Of a stretch of DNA of 26,542 bases, positions 8,373-15,454 are shown piece after piece (position 1 is the first letter of the stretch; each line of letters begins with the position of its first letter). Made by a program: the position numbers and the translations under genes. Below the pieces are notes generated by a model that ran no database searches, had not been told where the DNA came from, and saw nothing but the letters and a program-made list of their open reading frames with translations. The stretch is taken from positions 1 through 26,542 of the forward strand of contig CAINXK010000472.1 in assembly GCA_903854805.1 (NCBI GenBank), written 5' to 3'. The stretch is from an uncultured Anaerolineae bacterium. GTDB taxonomy: Bacteria; Chloroflexota; Anaerolineae; Anaerolineales; Villigracilaceae.

Positions 8373-9419
8373 ATGGCGTTCGATAATGGGATCATTGACC
8401 TTAGAAGCGATACGGTGACTCGGCCAACTCCTGAAATGCGTAGGGCAATGTATGCAGCCGAAGTGGGAGACGATTTCTGGGGGGATGATTACACTGTAAA
8501 AAGACTGGAGGAAAAAGCTGCACAATTATTCAATCGTGAGGCAGCACTGCTTGTTTTAAGTGGAACGATAGGAAATATACTCTCCATTTTTACCCAGTCA
8601 AAATCGGGACAGGAAATCATTATCGAATCCAGGTCACATCTGTGGCGCTGTGAGGCGACCCATTTATCCACGGTTTCACGTGTCACTGTTCAATTGGTGT
8701 CAGGAGATAGGGGCATTATGGATCCCGACAAGTTGATGCCATATATTCGAGGCAATGAATTAGAGGAGCCAAGAACGGCTTTGGTCGCAGTCGAAACATC
8801 TCATAACGGTGCTGGAGGAACAATTCTTCCAGCAAAAAACATCGCTGCTATTTCTTCTTTTGCCAAAACCAATAAACTCGCCTTTCATATCGATGGAGCT
8901 CGGATCTTTAATGCGACCGTTGAGCTTGGGATCAAGCCCGCCGAGTATATCAGCGATGCAACAAGTGTGATGTTCAGCTTGTCCAAGGGTTTATGTTGTC
9001 CCCAGTGTTCCATGATTGTTGGGAGTAAGGACTTCATCGAAGAAGCAAGGCGAAAGAGACTTACGCTTGGAGGCCATTTACGCCAGGGTGGTTTTCTGGC
9101 TGCTCCAGGAATTATTGCCCTGGATACCATGATCGATCGTCTAAAAGAAGACAATGATCACGCCCGGTATTTAGCTGAGACCCTTTTCGCAGAGGGTCTG
9201 GCTGAGTTGGATTTAACTTCTGTGCAGACGAATATCATCAGGGGAAATTTCCGCCCAATTTGCCGCAATCCAAAAGAACTGACTGAATTTCTGGCAAAAA
9301 AAGGGGTACTGGTCTGGATAGGTGATGACTCAGGCATGCGTTTGGTTACACATTACTGGATTAATCGTGACGATATAGAAAAGTTACTGTCAGCATTACG
9401 GGAATATGCACAACGATGA
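8373..9419 (+). CDS. Threonine-aldolase-like PLP lyase (fold type I)
   Basis: A 348-residue enzyme of the beta-eliminating lyase family (L-threonine/L-allo-threonine aldolase group). Landmarks are IDLRSDTVTRPTPEMR at the N-terminus, the glycine-rich SGTIGN, the PLP-anchoring aspartate in HIDGARIF (D174) and the Schiff-base lysine K205 in FSLSKGL. The late RLTLGGHLRQGG segment is also typical. Members cleave beta-hydroxy amino acids to glycine and an aldehyde. Related enzymes act on other beta-substituted amino acids, so the substrate is open. GGAG precedes the start, and it follows the amidohydrolase by 60 bp in the same direction. Confidence 0.88.
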   Translation: MAFDNGIIDLRSDTVTRPTPEMRRAMYAAEVGDDFWGDDYTVKRLEEKAAQLFNREAALLVLSGTIGNILSIFTQSKSGQEIIIESRSHLWRCEATHLSTVSRVTVQLVSGDRGIMDPDKLMPYIRGNELEEPRTALVAVETSHNGAGGTILPAKNIAAISSFAKTNKLAFHIDGARIFNATVELGIKPAEYISDATSVMFSLSKGLCCPQCSMIVGSKDFIEEARRKRLTLGGHLRQGGFLAAPGIIALDTMIDRLKEDNDHARYLAETLFAEGLAELDLTSVQTNIIRGNFRPICRNPKELTEFLAKKGVLVWIGDDSGMRLVTHYWINRDDIEKLLSALREYAQR

Positions 9420-9500
9420 TTCTGAATGATGGATGCGCATACATCTTCTTTGGCAAAATTAAGATGTTCTTCCGTTTATATTATTGAGTTTTGAATAATA

Positions 9501-10426
9501 AATGTCACTGCAATTGCTATTTCCACGAGAGTTTGCAACCGGTGAGACAGGCCTTCAACCGTCTGGCAGAGTTTCGGGTTCTCGCAACACCGTTATTCAC
9601 TCTTATACAAAGTTCAGTCATGTTGTGCGGTGTGAAGCTGGCAGTGTATTCACTCACTTAGGTCCAAACAAATTCAACCGGATTGAGCTCTGGAGCTTAG
9701 ATCGGAAAATAATCCATATGCACACGCGGATTCTCGGCAAGAAACTCCTTCACGAGTTGACGTTTGTGGATGGGATGGTTGTCCCACACCAGAACTATCT
9801 CGCCCGGAACGATCCGCAACACCTGCTTCAAGAAAGCGACCACCTCTTCGCCCCGCAGACTGCGCCGATAAGAGCGCGTGGTCTGCTTGCTCCGGCCGCT
9901 ATCCGACCTGACCAGCAGTGCACCCAGCAGGTTCAGCCGCTGGTGATGCTGCAAGCTGGTGCGGATGGCAGGCGTCTGTCCACGTGGCGACCAACTGCGC
10001 TTGAGCGGCGAGACCAAAGAGAAACCGCTTTCATCTTCAAGTACCAGCGTGGCTCGCAGTTCACGCCACTTTTTTTATCCTTGGCCAGACCCGCTGCTTC
10101 CAGGAAACAATCGCGTCCAGTAATCTTCTACGTATTCGTGGGCATAAGCCTCACGCAACAATTCTTGCTCCAACTTCTGCAATTGGGCGCTGGTCAACTT
10201 GCTGGGACGACCAGACGATCGTTCACTCTTCTTTGGCGGGTTCTCTCGCTGTTCCTGCCTTCGAAAGATACTGCGAATGGTGACGCTAACAATCTCGGCT
10301 ACTTCACTGGCTGACTTTCCTTTGTCTAGCAACTCCAGCGCCACCTTCCGCTTTTCGACCAACCCTTGTTTGTTTTGTTTCTTGCGCATGTGCCCAGTAT
10401 GGCACAATTACCGTATTATGTGACTC
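9501..10426 (-). mobile_element. Decayed IS630-type insertion element
   Basis: A transposase remnant on the minus strand occupies most of this gap between two same-direction genes. Near its ends GTCAC (9504-9508) and GTGAC (10420-10424) are inverted, each with a TA just outside (9499-9500 and 10427-10428). This fits the TA target of IS630/Tc1 elements. The terminal repeats otherwise match poorly, so the ends are approximate. Confidence 0.55.
9517..10389 (-). pseudogene. IS630-family transposase, broken
   Basis: Read from 10389 down, an N-terminal helix-turn-helix region (MRKKQNKQGL..., GKSASEVAEIV) runs to EDYW and then hits a stop at 10075-10077. Near that point the family segment VSWKQRVWPRIKK is found in another frame, so part of the gene is deleted and shifted. 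The DDE part resumes with LEDESGFSL, VWDNHPIHK and DYFPI, hits a TAA at 9697-9699 (normally Tyr), continues as APELNPVEFVWT, meets another TAA, and ends with RLKACLTGCKLSWK before a TAG at 9517-9519. One deletion/frameshift and two nonsense codons make it inactive. Confidence 0.88.
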
Positions 10427-10479
10427 TAATTTTTCAAAATTCAGTAGTAATTCTCTTATTCTGAGGAAAAATAGAATTT

Positions 10480-11550
10480 ATGGATTATGTCAACAGCATG
10501 CTGGAACTGGTCGGTAATACACCTTTACTGAAACTGAACAAGGTCGGTAAAGATGTTCCCGCCAACGTGTTTGTCAAGCTGGAATACTTCAACCCCAGCG
10601 GTAGCTATAAGGATCGCATGGCACTTTCAATGATTGAGGCAGCTGAAGCCGGTTTAACCTGGAATGGAAAAAAATTGGAGCCTGGCGGAATTGTCTGTGA
10701 TTGTTCCGCAGGAAATACCGCGCCAGCGATTGCCTTCGTGTGTGCTGCAAAAGGGTATGGGGCAAGGCTAAGCATGTACACTCCTTTGTTACGGGGCGAT
10801 AGCACACGACTGAAAATTACAAAAGCATATGGAGCAGATGTAACCGGAAGTCCGCCGGCCTCTGATTACATGTCAGAAGAGCAATTAAACAGGGTGCCGG
10901 ATGAAGATAAAAAAGATCTTGCGTGGGTAATTGCCGCCAAGCGGGAGATGGCTGATCTGGAACGGAATTTACCCAACACAGTATGGGTTGACCAAATCTA
11001 TAACCCATATAACAAGATTGGCCAAATGAGTATGGGTTATGAAATATATGATCAGCTTGACGGAAAGATCGATGCGTGGGGTTGCGCAGTAGGTTCCGGG
11101 GCTACCTTATTAGGTGTTACTCTGGCTTTAAAAGAAAAGGGTGTCACTCCCTTAACTTTTGGTATCGCCCCCTATGGCAGCGAGTCATTTATGGAGGTAA
11201 ATCAACCTGAAGCAAAAAAAGGTGATTTTAAATTATCCACAATGAGCCGCCAGCTTGTAGACTGGATGGGACTGACGAAATGGCAAACAGAGAAATCCAT
11301 CGTTGAAGAAATGATGGACCTGGGGTATCCGGATGAATTCTTTCAAGTCAGTGAAGAAGAAGCTCGGAATATGGCAAATATTCTTTGCAGGGAAGAAGGA
11401 ATCTACTGTGGTATGTCTTCTGGCGCAAATGTTTTCATCGCCCTGAAAATCGCAGAAAGACTTCAGCCAGATCAAAATGTCGTCACCGTTATAGTAGATC
11501 GAAGGGATAGATATTTAGGGGAATACCCCAACGATGTTTTTGTTGTCTAG
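10480..11550 (+). CDS. Cysteine-synthase-like PLP enzyme (fold type II)
   Basis: A 356-residue member of the tryptophan-synthase-beta superfamily, closest in pattern to cysteine synthase/cystathionine beta-synthase. The PLP lysine is K44 in NPSGSYKDR, where CysK usually has SVKDR. The substrate loop is S76-A-G-N-T80, and the phosphate-binding glycines are in VGSGATLLG. Such enzymes eliminate or replace a beta-substituent on a serine- or cysteine-like amino acid. An added acidic stretch (MSEEQLNRVPDEDKKD, about 127-142) is unlike plain CysK. It lies just after the IS630 remnant and upstream of another fold-type II enzyme. True sulfur assimilation is possible, but no serine acetyltransferase is adjacent. 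Confidence 0.85.
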   Translation: MDYVNSMLELVGNTPLLKLNKVGKDVPANVFVKLEYFNPSGSYKDRMALSMIEAAEAGLTWNGKKLEPGGIVCDCSAGNTAPAIAFVCAAKGYGARLSMYTPLLRGDSTRLKITKAYGADVTGSPPASDYMSEEQLNRVPDEDKKDLAWVIAAKREMADLERNLPNTVWVDQIYNPYNKIGQMSMGYEIYDQLDGKIDAWGCAVGSGATLLGVTLALKEKGVTPLTFGIAPYGSESFMEVNQPEAKKGDFKLSTMSRQLVDWMGLTKWQTEKSIVEEMMDLGYPDEFFQVSEEEARNMANILCREEGIYCGMSSGANVFIALKIAERLQPDQNVVTVIVDRRDRYLGEYPNDVFVV

Positions 11551-11597
11551 TCGGTATTCTCTGAGACGTAGTGAAAGATATAATCAAAGGACAAAAT

Positions 11598-12659
11598 ATG
11601 ATAGATAAAATAAATCTCATTGACTGGTTGATCAGCATGCCTGATTGGCCGCGTGCAAACTTGGCACAACTGCCGACGCCGATGCACCGCCTGAATAATT
11701 TTGGCAAGTTGCTTGGCGGCCCGGAATTATGGATCAAGCGGGATGATCTAACCGGGCTGGAGGGCGGCGGCAATAAGACACGTAAACTTGAGTTTTTGGT
11801 TGGAGATGCCATCCATACTGGTGCTGACATGTTGGTTACCGTAGGAGCAATTCAATCCAACCATACCCGACAGACAGCCGCCGCAGCTGCAAAATATAAC
11901 CTAAAATGCGCTCTTATGCACTGCAGTTGGACAAAAGACGCAGGACCAAGTTACAGACAGGTTGGGAATATCCTGATTAGTAGCCTGTTGGGGGCAGAAC
12001 TCTACATTGACGAGAAAGACAGGCCGATTGAAGATCAGGGTCCTCTGAAGGAGTTTATCAGTTACCTAAAGGAACGTGGACATTCACCTTACCTGATACC
12101 GGGTGGCGCTTCAGAACACCGCCTGGGGAGCCTTGGCTATATGGCTTGCGCTGCTGAAATTGTGAAGCAATCCAGAGCATTAGGGATCACCTTTGACTAC
12201 GTCGTGCATTGTACTGGCAGCAGCAGCACGCAATCCGGGCTGGTGGCCGGTTTTGCAGCCATGGGAGAAAAGACGCGAGTCATTGGTATTCCCGACGATG
12301 AAGAAACAGAAATCAAAAAAGCCAGGGTTCTACTTCTTGCTAACCAAGCTCTAAAAGAAATCGGTATATCGATTCAGGTCATTTCGAACGACATTGAGAT
12401 TGTGGCTGCGGACAAAAGTTTATATGGCATCGCCGACGAGAAAACTTTCAAGGCGATCAGTCTGTTTGCCCAGACGGAAGGTATGATTGTGGACCCCGTT
12501 TATGAGGGAAAAGCAGTGAGGGGGTTACTTGAACTAGCAGAACAGCATCGCTTTGAGAAGGACAGCAAAATATTGCTTATGCATCTTGGTGGTACGCCTG
12601 CTATACACGCATATGCCAATCAATTCAGTCCAATAAACCTAATTCCATTTATATCTTGA
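11598..12659 (+). CDS. D-cysteine desulfhydrase/ACC deaminase-like PLP enzyme
   Basis: A 353-residue fold-type II PLP enzyme. The motif GLEGGGNKTRKLE places the Schiff-base lysine at K60, and GAIQSNHTRQTAAAAA (83-98) is the substrate-binding segment of D-cysteine desulfhydrases and ACC deaminases. GGTPAIHAYA closes the protein. Such enzymes release ammonia from D-cysteine, D-serine analogues, chloro-alanine or ACC. The ATG at 11598 follows AAAGGA closely and is preferred over the GTG at 11571. It follows the preceding PLP gene by 47 bp and is closed by a strong hairpin, marking the end of a transcription unit. Confidence 0.87.
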   Translation: MIDKINLIDWLISMPDWPRANLAQLPTPMHRLNNFGKLLGGPELWIKRDDLTGLEGGGNKTRKLEFLVGDAIHTGADMLVTVGAIQSNHTRQTAAAAAKYNLKCALMHCSWTKDAGPSYRQVGNILISSLLGAELYIDEKDRPIEDQGPLKEFISYLKERGHSPYLIPGGASEHRLGSLGYMACAAEIVKQSRALGITFDYVVHCTGSSSTQSGLVAGFAAMGEKTRVIGIPDDEETEIKKARVLLLANQALKEIGISIQVISNDIEIVAADKSLYGIADEKTFKAISLFAQTEGMIVDPVYEGKAVRGLLELAEQHRFEKDSKILLMHLGGTPAIHAYANQFSPINLIPFIS

Positions 12660-12660
12660 C

Positions 12661-12705
12661 GATGCACCCAAACCGCCACTGCCGGTTTGGGTGCATCTGA
12701 TTTGT
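12661..12705 (+). terminator. Intrinsic terminator after the PLP genes
   Basis: A perfect 15-bp stem, GATGCACCCAAACCG (12661-12675) with its complement at 12683-12697 and a 7-nt loop, begins directly after the stop codon. The following TGATTTGT is only moderately T-rich. It probably ends the operon or reduces read-through into the 12819 gene. Confidence 0.75.
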
Positions 12706-12818
12706 GTCCGATTATCAACTTGCATTTTTTCCGATACTACCCATAAGAGCAACCCGTCCTGCAATCTTAGTTTCAATTTTCACATCCTTTCACAAATATT
12801 ATTAGGAGATAATCAATC

Positions 12819-13751
12819 ATGATTGAGTTAATAAAAACAAGCGACCTGGATAAAGATCTCCTAGTAGATCAAATACGAGAGCAGTTCACGAAAATCGAAC
12901 AACTAAAGTACCGGAGAACGCTGCTGGAGTTTTTTGATGATCAGGGAAAATTTCTTGGTGATAATGTTTTTGAAACAACTTTTAAGCTGAGGGACGGCGA
13001 TGCCCCGCTCGTTTACGAGGTATCTGGTCCGTATGATGCGGTTAGCAAAGAATATGCCACCATCGCCCGCGTTTATTATCGAGCTGATCTACAATTCGAA
13101 TGCGATATGAAGTCTGGAATCTTTCAGAGGACTGCTGCAATGGTGTGGCTGTACCTTGATACTCTTAAGCATAAGCCAGTCAAAATATTATTAATTGGGG
13201 CGGGCAAGGTAGCCCTGCAAACTGCAGCATACATAAAGCACTTTTCTCCGGCCTTGGAAAGCATGGATTATCAGGATCTAACTCAGAAAATGGATTTTGA
13301 AAACCAGCTCCAAAAATTAGGATTGGCATCCCGGTATCTGTCTAATCCTGATTTCTCCATGTATGACACCATCATTTTAGCGACAAATACTAACAAATGC
13401 ATCATCCATGAAGGAAATATTCCATCCATCAAGTTGGGTTCAGTGGTTGTTTCCCTATGTACCACCTCTCAAAGTGGAGAAATATCAAAAGAAATTTACG
13501 GCAGGGATGATGTTAATATTTTCTTCGATTATGAATTATCCAAAACATTCACTGAGGATATGAGAAAGGTTAATGATCTTGGATACTTGGATGATGTTTT
13601 TTATTTTCGGGACATCATTCAGGGACAAAAAGAGTTTGACCTTGGTGCCAAAATAAATATTGTCCGATTAACTGGCACCCCTATACAGAATATTGCTGTC
13701 ATTGATTTGCTGCTTGGACATGAGAGTCCTGTGCAAAAAGCCAAACCTTAA
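12819..13751 (+). CDS. Ornithine cyclodeaminase/mu-crystallin family protein
   Basis: A 310-residue NAD(P)-binding protein. The Rossmann motif ILLIGAGKVALQTAAYI (about 125-140) is preceded by FQRTAAM, the conserved Arg-Thr of the family. The end IQNIAVIDLLLG matches the usual (Q)D/N-x-A-x-x-D close. Family members are cyclodeaminases, ketimine or iminosuccinate reductases, alanine dehydrogenases and SbnB-type dehydrogenases, all working through an imine. The sequence is diverged, with a central segment (about 145-190) unlike typical mu-crystallins, so substrate is not predictable. AGGAGA precedes the start. It is separated from the PLP genes by a terminator and 120 bp but has the same direction and theme. 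Confidence 0.78.
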   Translation: MIELIKTSDLDKDLLVDQIREQFTKIEQLKYRRTLLEFFDDQGKFLGDNVFETTFKLRDGDAPLVYEVSGPYDAVSKEYATIARVYYRADLQFECDMKSGIFQRTAAMVWLYLDTLKHKPVKILLIGAGKVALQTAAYIKHFSPALESMDYQDLTQKMDFENQLQKLGLASRYLSNPDFSMYDTIILATNTNKCIIHEGNIPSIKLGSVVVSLCTTSQSGEISKEIYGRDDVNIFFDYELSKTFTEDMRKVNDLGYLDDVFYFRDIIQGQKEFDLGAKINIVRLTGTPIQNIAVIDLLLGHESPVQKAKP

Positions 13752-13949
13752 AAACCTACAACGAGGGTGTGTGCTAGTCGAGGACGCAGGCAGCCTGCCC
13801 AAAAATGCCCGAGAGCGGTAAAAAAAAGAATCCTGGGGTGTCATGGTTTGGGTTTTTTCATTTAGGATTGCCTGCGCGGCTTTGATTTTCGCTGCTGAAT
13901 AGCGCTGAATTCGCCGTACATTGATCATGGCAGGCGAAGCGATGATCAT
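13752..13949. other. Non-coding gap before left repeat arm
   Basis: No supported gene. A short palindrome GCAGGC-A-GCCTGC lies at 13786-13798. A minus-strand frame through this gap (peptide beginning MIIASPAMINVRR) continues into the end of the neighbouring gene and matches nothing recognised. It may be a remnant. TGATCATG occurs twice close together just before the repeat arm, at about 13923 and 13943. Confidence 0.4.
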
Positions 13950-14141
13950 GTATCCAGGGACTGATCTATGCTTTCAACGGGACCTTATGGCTCGACGCGG
14001 CCTATATCGTAGTTAAGTAACTCTTATACTAGAGGAGAAGAATTCTTGAAAATCCTTCTCCTCAACACGAATTATGACTCCAACAATAAAGAGCCAATGC
14101 TCCACCGGCATGCGCTGAAAGCCGCCTTTGCCTGGGATATA
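13950..14141 (+). repeat. Left arm of 192-bp inverted repeat
   Basis: This arm is the reverse complement of 14911-15102, with only four differences (in the arm: CTTATActag, GAAGaATTC, CTCCTcAAC, GGCAtGCG). Reading inward it holds 22 codons plus stop of a small frame (IQGLIYAFN..., stop 14018-14020), a hairpin at 14033-14062, and the start of another reading frame from TTG 14046. In this copy the hairpin has one mispair. Homology stops sharply at both ends. Confidence 0.95.
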
Positions 14142-14168
14142 ACTTTGAGGTTTTCATGCCCAACATAA
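14046..14168 (+). pseudogene. 5' gene fragment in left arm (glycosyltransferase-like start)
   Basis: A TTG start with GGAG about 8 nt upstream opens a frame that begins MKILLLNTNYDSNNKEP. It stays plausible to KAAFAWDI, where the arm ends, then runs into unrelated sequence and stops at 14166. The beta-strand-like start resembles N-termini of GT-B glycosyltransferases, but too little remains to be sure. The ribosome-binding site and start codon lie inside the 14033-14062 hairpin. Confidence 0.45.
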
Positions 14169-14749
14169 ACCAAACTCTCGTTGAAGTGAACGATTGTATT
14201 CTTATCATCATTGATATTCAGGACAATTTCCTGAAAAAGTTACCCCCTGAAAGGGTGGAATTGCTCATCAGCCGGGTAGGTTGGTTGATGGAAATAGCCA
14301 AAATTCTGAAAGTGCCTATGCTTGTTACGGCCGAGGAGTCCGACCGCCTGAATGGAATGACAGAATCCCTTGCGGCAAAACTACCTCCAGGCACACCTGT
14401 ATTCAACAAGATGTCCTTTGGGCTCGCAGGACAGGCAGAAATATTAGAGGCAGTACGTGCCAGCGGAAGAAGAACAGCTATTATTGTTGGGCTGGAAACC
14501 GATGTGTGTGTTGCTCAGTCGGCCATCGGCTTGCTCCAGAATGACTTTTCAGTCGTGACAGTCTCTGATGCCACTGATTCACCCGGAGGCGCTCACGAAG
14601 TCGGTTTGGAGCGGATGAAAAACGCCGGTGTTCTGGTGACAAGTTTGAAGAGCCTGTTTTACGAGTGGATCCGAACTGTGGAGATGAGCCACATCATAGG
14701 GCAAGAACATGGTGACCGGATTGGACGCCCCAAGGGTATCATCTTATAA
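14156..14749 (+). CDS. Isochorismatase-family cysteine hydrolase
   Basis: A 197-residue protein with the isochorismatase-like fold. The catalytic triad typical of the cysteine-hydrolase branch is visible: D20 in LIIIDIQDNF, K85 in VFNKMSF and C118 in ETDVCVAQSA, with the conserved Gly-Leu-Glu-Thr before the Cys. Members hydrolyse nicotinamide, carbamoyl-sarcosine, ureidoacrylate or related amides. The substrate here is unknown. GAGG (14147-14150) sits 5 nt before the ATG, just inside the boundary of the left repeat arm, so any promoter must lie in or beyond that arm. It is the only intact gene between the two arms. Confidence 0.88.
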   Translation: MPNINQTLVEVNDCILIIIDIQDNFLKKLPPERVELLISRVGWLMEIAKILKVPMLVTAEESDRLNGMTESLAAKLPPGTPVFNKMSFGLAGQAEILEAVRASGRRTAIIVGLETDVCVAQSAIGLLQNDFSVVTVSDATDSPGGAHEVGLERMKNAGVLVTSLKSLFYEWIRTVEMSHIIGQEHGDRIGRPKGIIL

Positions 14750-14770
14750 CGATGAAGAAAGGAAATCGAT

Positions 14771-14910
14771 ATGTCTAAGCAAAAAAACGCCGGTAACCAT
14801 CCTCAATTCCGAAACCTTTCGAATTAATTCAGTGCATGCTGGAGATGTTTTCCAGATTTCAGTGCAGATGCCGCGTAGTTATGGAACTACGGAACAGACC
14901 TATCCAGTAC
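14771..14910 (+). pseudogene. Esterase (PF00756-like) 5' remnant, frameshifted and truncated
   Basis: GAAAGG precedes an ATG at 14771 whose frame stops after 18 codons. Shifting frame at the run of seven A (14781-14787) restores a sequence TPVTILNSETFRINS and then AGDVFQISVQMPRSYG, TTEQTYPVLY. This is the N-terminal pattern of putative esterases, which normally continue YPVLY(V/L)LDG. The match ends exactly where the right repeat arm begins (14911). So it is both frameshifted and cut off. One A fewer would repair the frame; slippage or a sequencing error could explain it. Confidence 0.6.
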
Positions 14911-15006
14911 TATATCCCAGGCAAAGGCGGCTTTCAGCGCCTGCCGGTGGAGCATTGGCTCTTTATTGTTGGAGTCATAATTCGTGTTAAGGAGAAGGAT
15001 TTTCAA
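14887..15006 (-). pseudogene. 5' gene fragment in right arm (copy of the left one)
   Basis: The same truncated frame as at 14046, with HRQALKAAFAWDI instead of HRHALKAAFAWDI. After the arm ends at 14911 it reads seven unrelated residues and stops. Both copies break at the same codon, so the gene was already cut, or was cut by the event that made the repeat. Confidence 0.45.
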
Positions 15007-15102
15007 GAATCCTTCTCCTCTAGCATAAGAGTTACTTAACTACGATATAGGCCGCGTCGAGCCATAAGGTCCCGTTGAAAGCATAGATCAGTCCCTGGAT
15101 AC
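14911..15102 (-). repeat. Right arm of 192-bp inverted repeat
   Basis: Reverse complement of 13950-14141 at 188 of 192 positions. In this copy the inner hairpin at 14990-15019 is perfect (12-bp stem, 6-nt loop). Its outer edge (15102) continues an open minus-strand frame, which suggests that this copy may be nearer the original sequence. Confidence 0.95.
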
Positions 15103-15148
15103 GCTTGCTCGAGGCATAGTAAAACACTTGCGCAAAAGTTGGAATCAT
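15032..15148 (-). CDS. Possible 38-residue small protein or gene 3' end
   Basis: A minus-strand frame starts at ATG 15148 (MIPTFAQVFYYASSKR) and runs across the outer edge of the right arm to a stop at 15032, ending LWLDAAYIVVK. It is in the same frame as the 15164-15388 remnant upstream, separated by one TAG and six codons. It may therefore be a tail of that gene after a nonsense mutation, or its own small ORF. No family recognised. Only its last 22 codons are repeated in the left arm. Confidence 0.35.
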   Translation of the reverse strand: MIPTFAQVFYYASSKRIQGLIYAFNGTLWLDAAYIVVK

Positions 15149-15163
15149 CGCCCGGGTAGGAGG

Positions 15164-15388
15164 CTACCCTCCAATTTCTGCGATGGCTTTCCCGAGCGCA
15201 TCTTCCAGTTCCTGCAGCGCTTCATCAAAGGAGGTCGGCCGGGTTGTGCTTTCCCATACAGTTCCACCTTCATCCAGTACTCGTATGAAGGCGTCAGATT
15301 TACCGTAGTCGCCGATTTCAATCCAGCCGTACAGTTCGGTCCAGGTGGCGATATTGGGGTGATCGTTCCAAAGCTGGTAAAAGCGTGT
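15164..15388 (-). pseudogene. Hypothetical protein, 5' end lost
   Basis: Read on the minus strand, 74 codons give a convincing C-terminal region: FYQLWNDHPNIATWTE, then YGWIEIGDYGKSDAFIR, VLDEGGTVWES and FDEALQELEDALGKAI, ending EIGG. The DEGGTVWE plus DEALxxLExxL pattern occurs in small uncharacterised domain families. The frame is interrupted upstream by a stop at 15389-15391, where sequence next to the 15455 transposase begins. The 5' part is missing, most likely removed when the insertion element arrived. A small hairpin GGGTAG/CTACCC overlaps its stop. Confidence 0.6.
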
Positions 15389-15400
15389 TTAAATGATTAT

Positions 15401-15422
15401 GGGGCAGTCTAGCAACCGCCCC
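15401..15422. other. GC-rich imperfect palindrome before transposase gene
   Basis: GGGGCAGTCTAGCAACCGCC plus CC pairs GGGGC with GCCCC around a 12-nt middle. Its position, between the broken hypothetical gene and the transposase, suggests the left end of the insertion element or a hairpin that blocks transcription from outside. A clear matching inverted copy at the right end was not found. Confidence 0.35.
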
Positions 15423-15454
15423 ACAACCCAAACAAAACACGATAGGTCTATTAT

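Noticed and set aside
9502..10314. 270-codon plus-strand open frame
   Set aside because: It is antisense to the IS630 transposase remnant, whose motifs are clear on the minus strand; the plus-strand peptide is low in family features.
13786..13798. GCAGGC-A-GCCTGC palindrome as a terminator
   Set aside because: A one-base loop is not feasible as a hairpin and no T-run follows directly.
13668..13949. Minus-strand frame of 93 codons
   Set aside because: It overlaps the end of the cyclodeaminase-like gene in antisense. The part in the gap looks partly plausible but matches no family; kept only as a note in the gap entry.
15128..15412. 94-codon plus-strand frame
   Set aside because: It is antisense to the hypothetical remnant (YGWIEIGDYG...), which has much better coding character.
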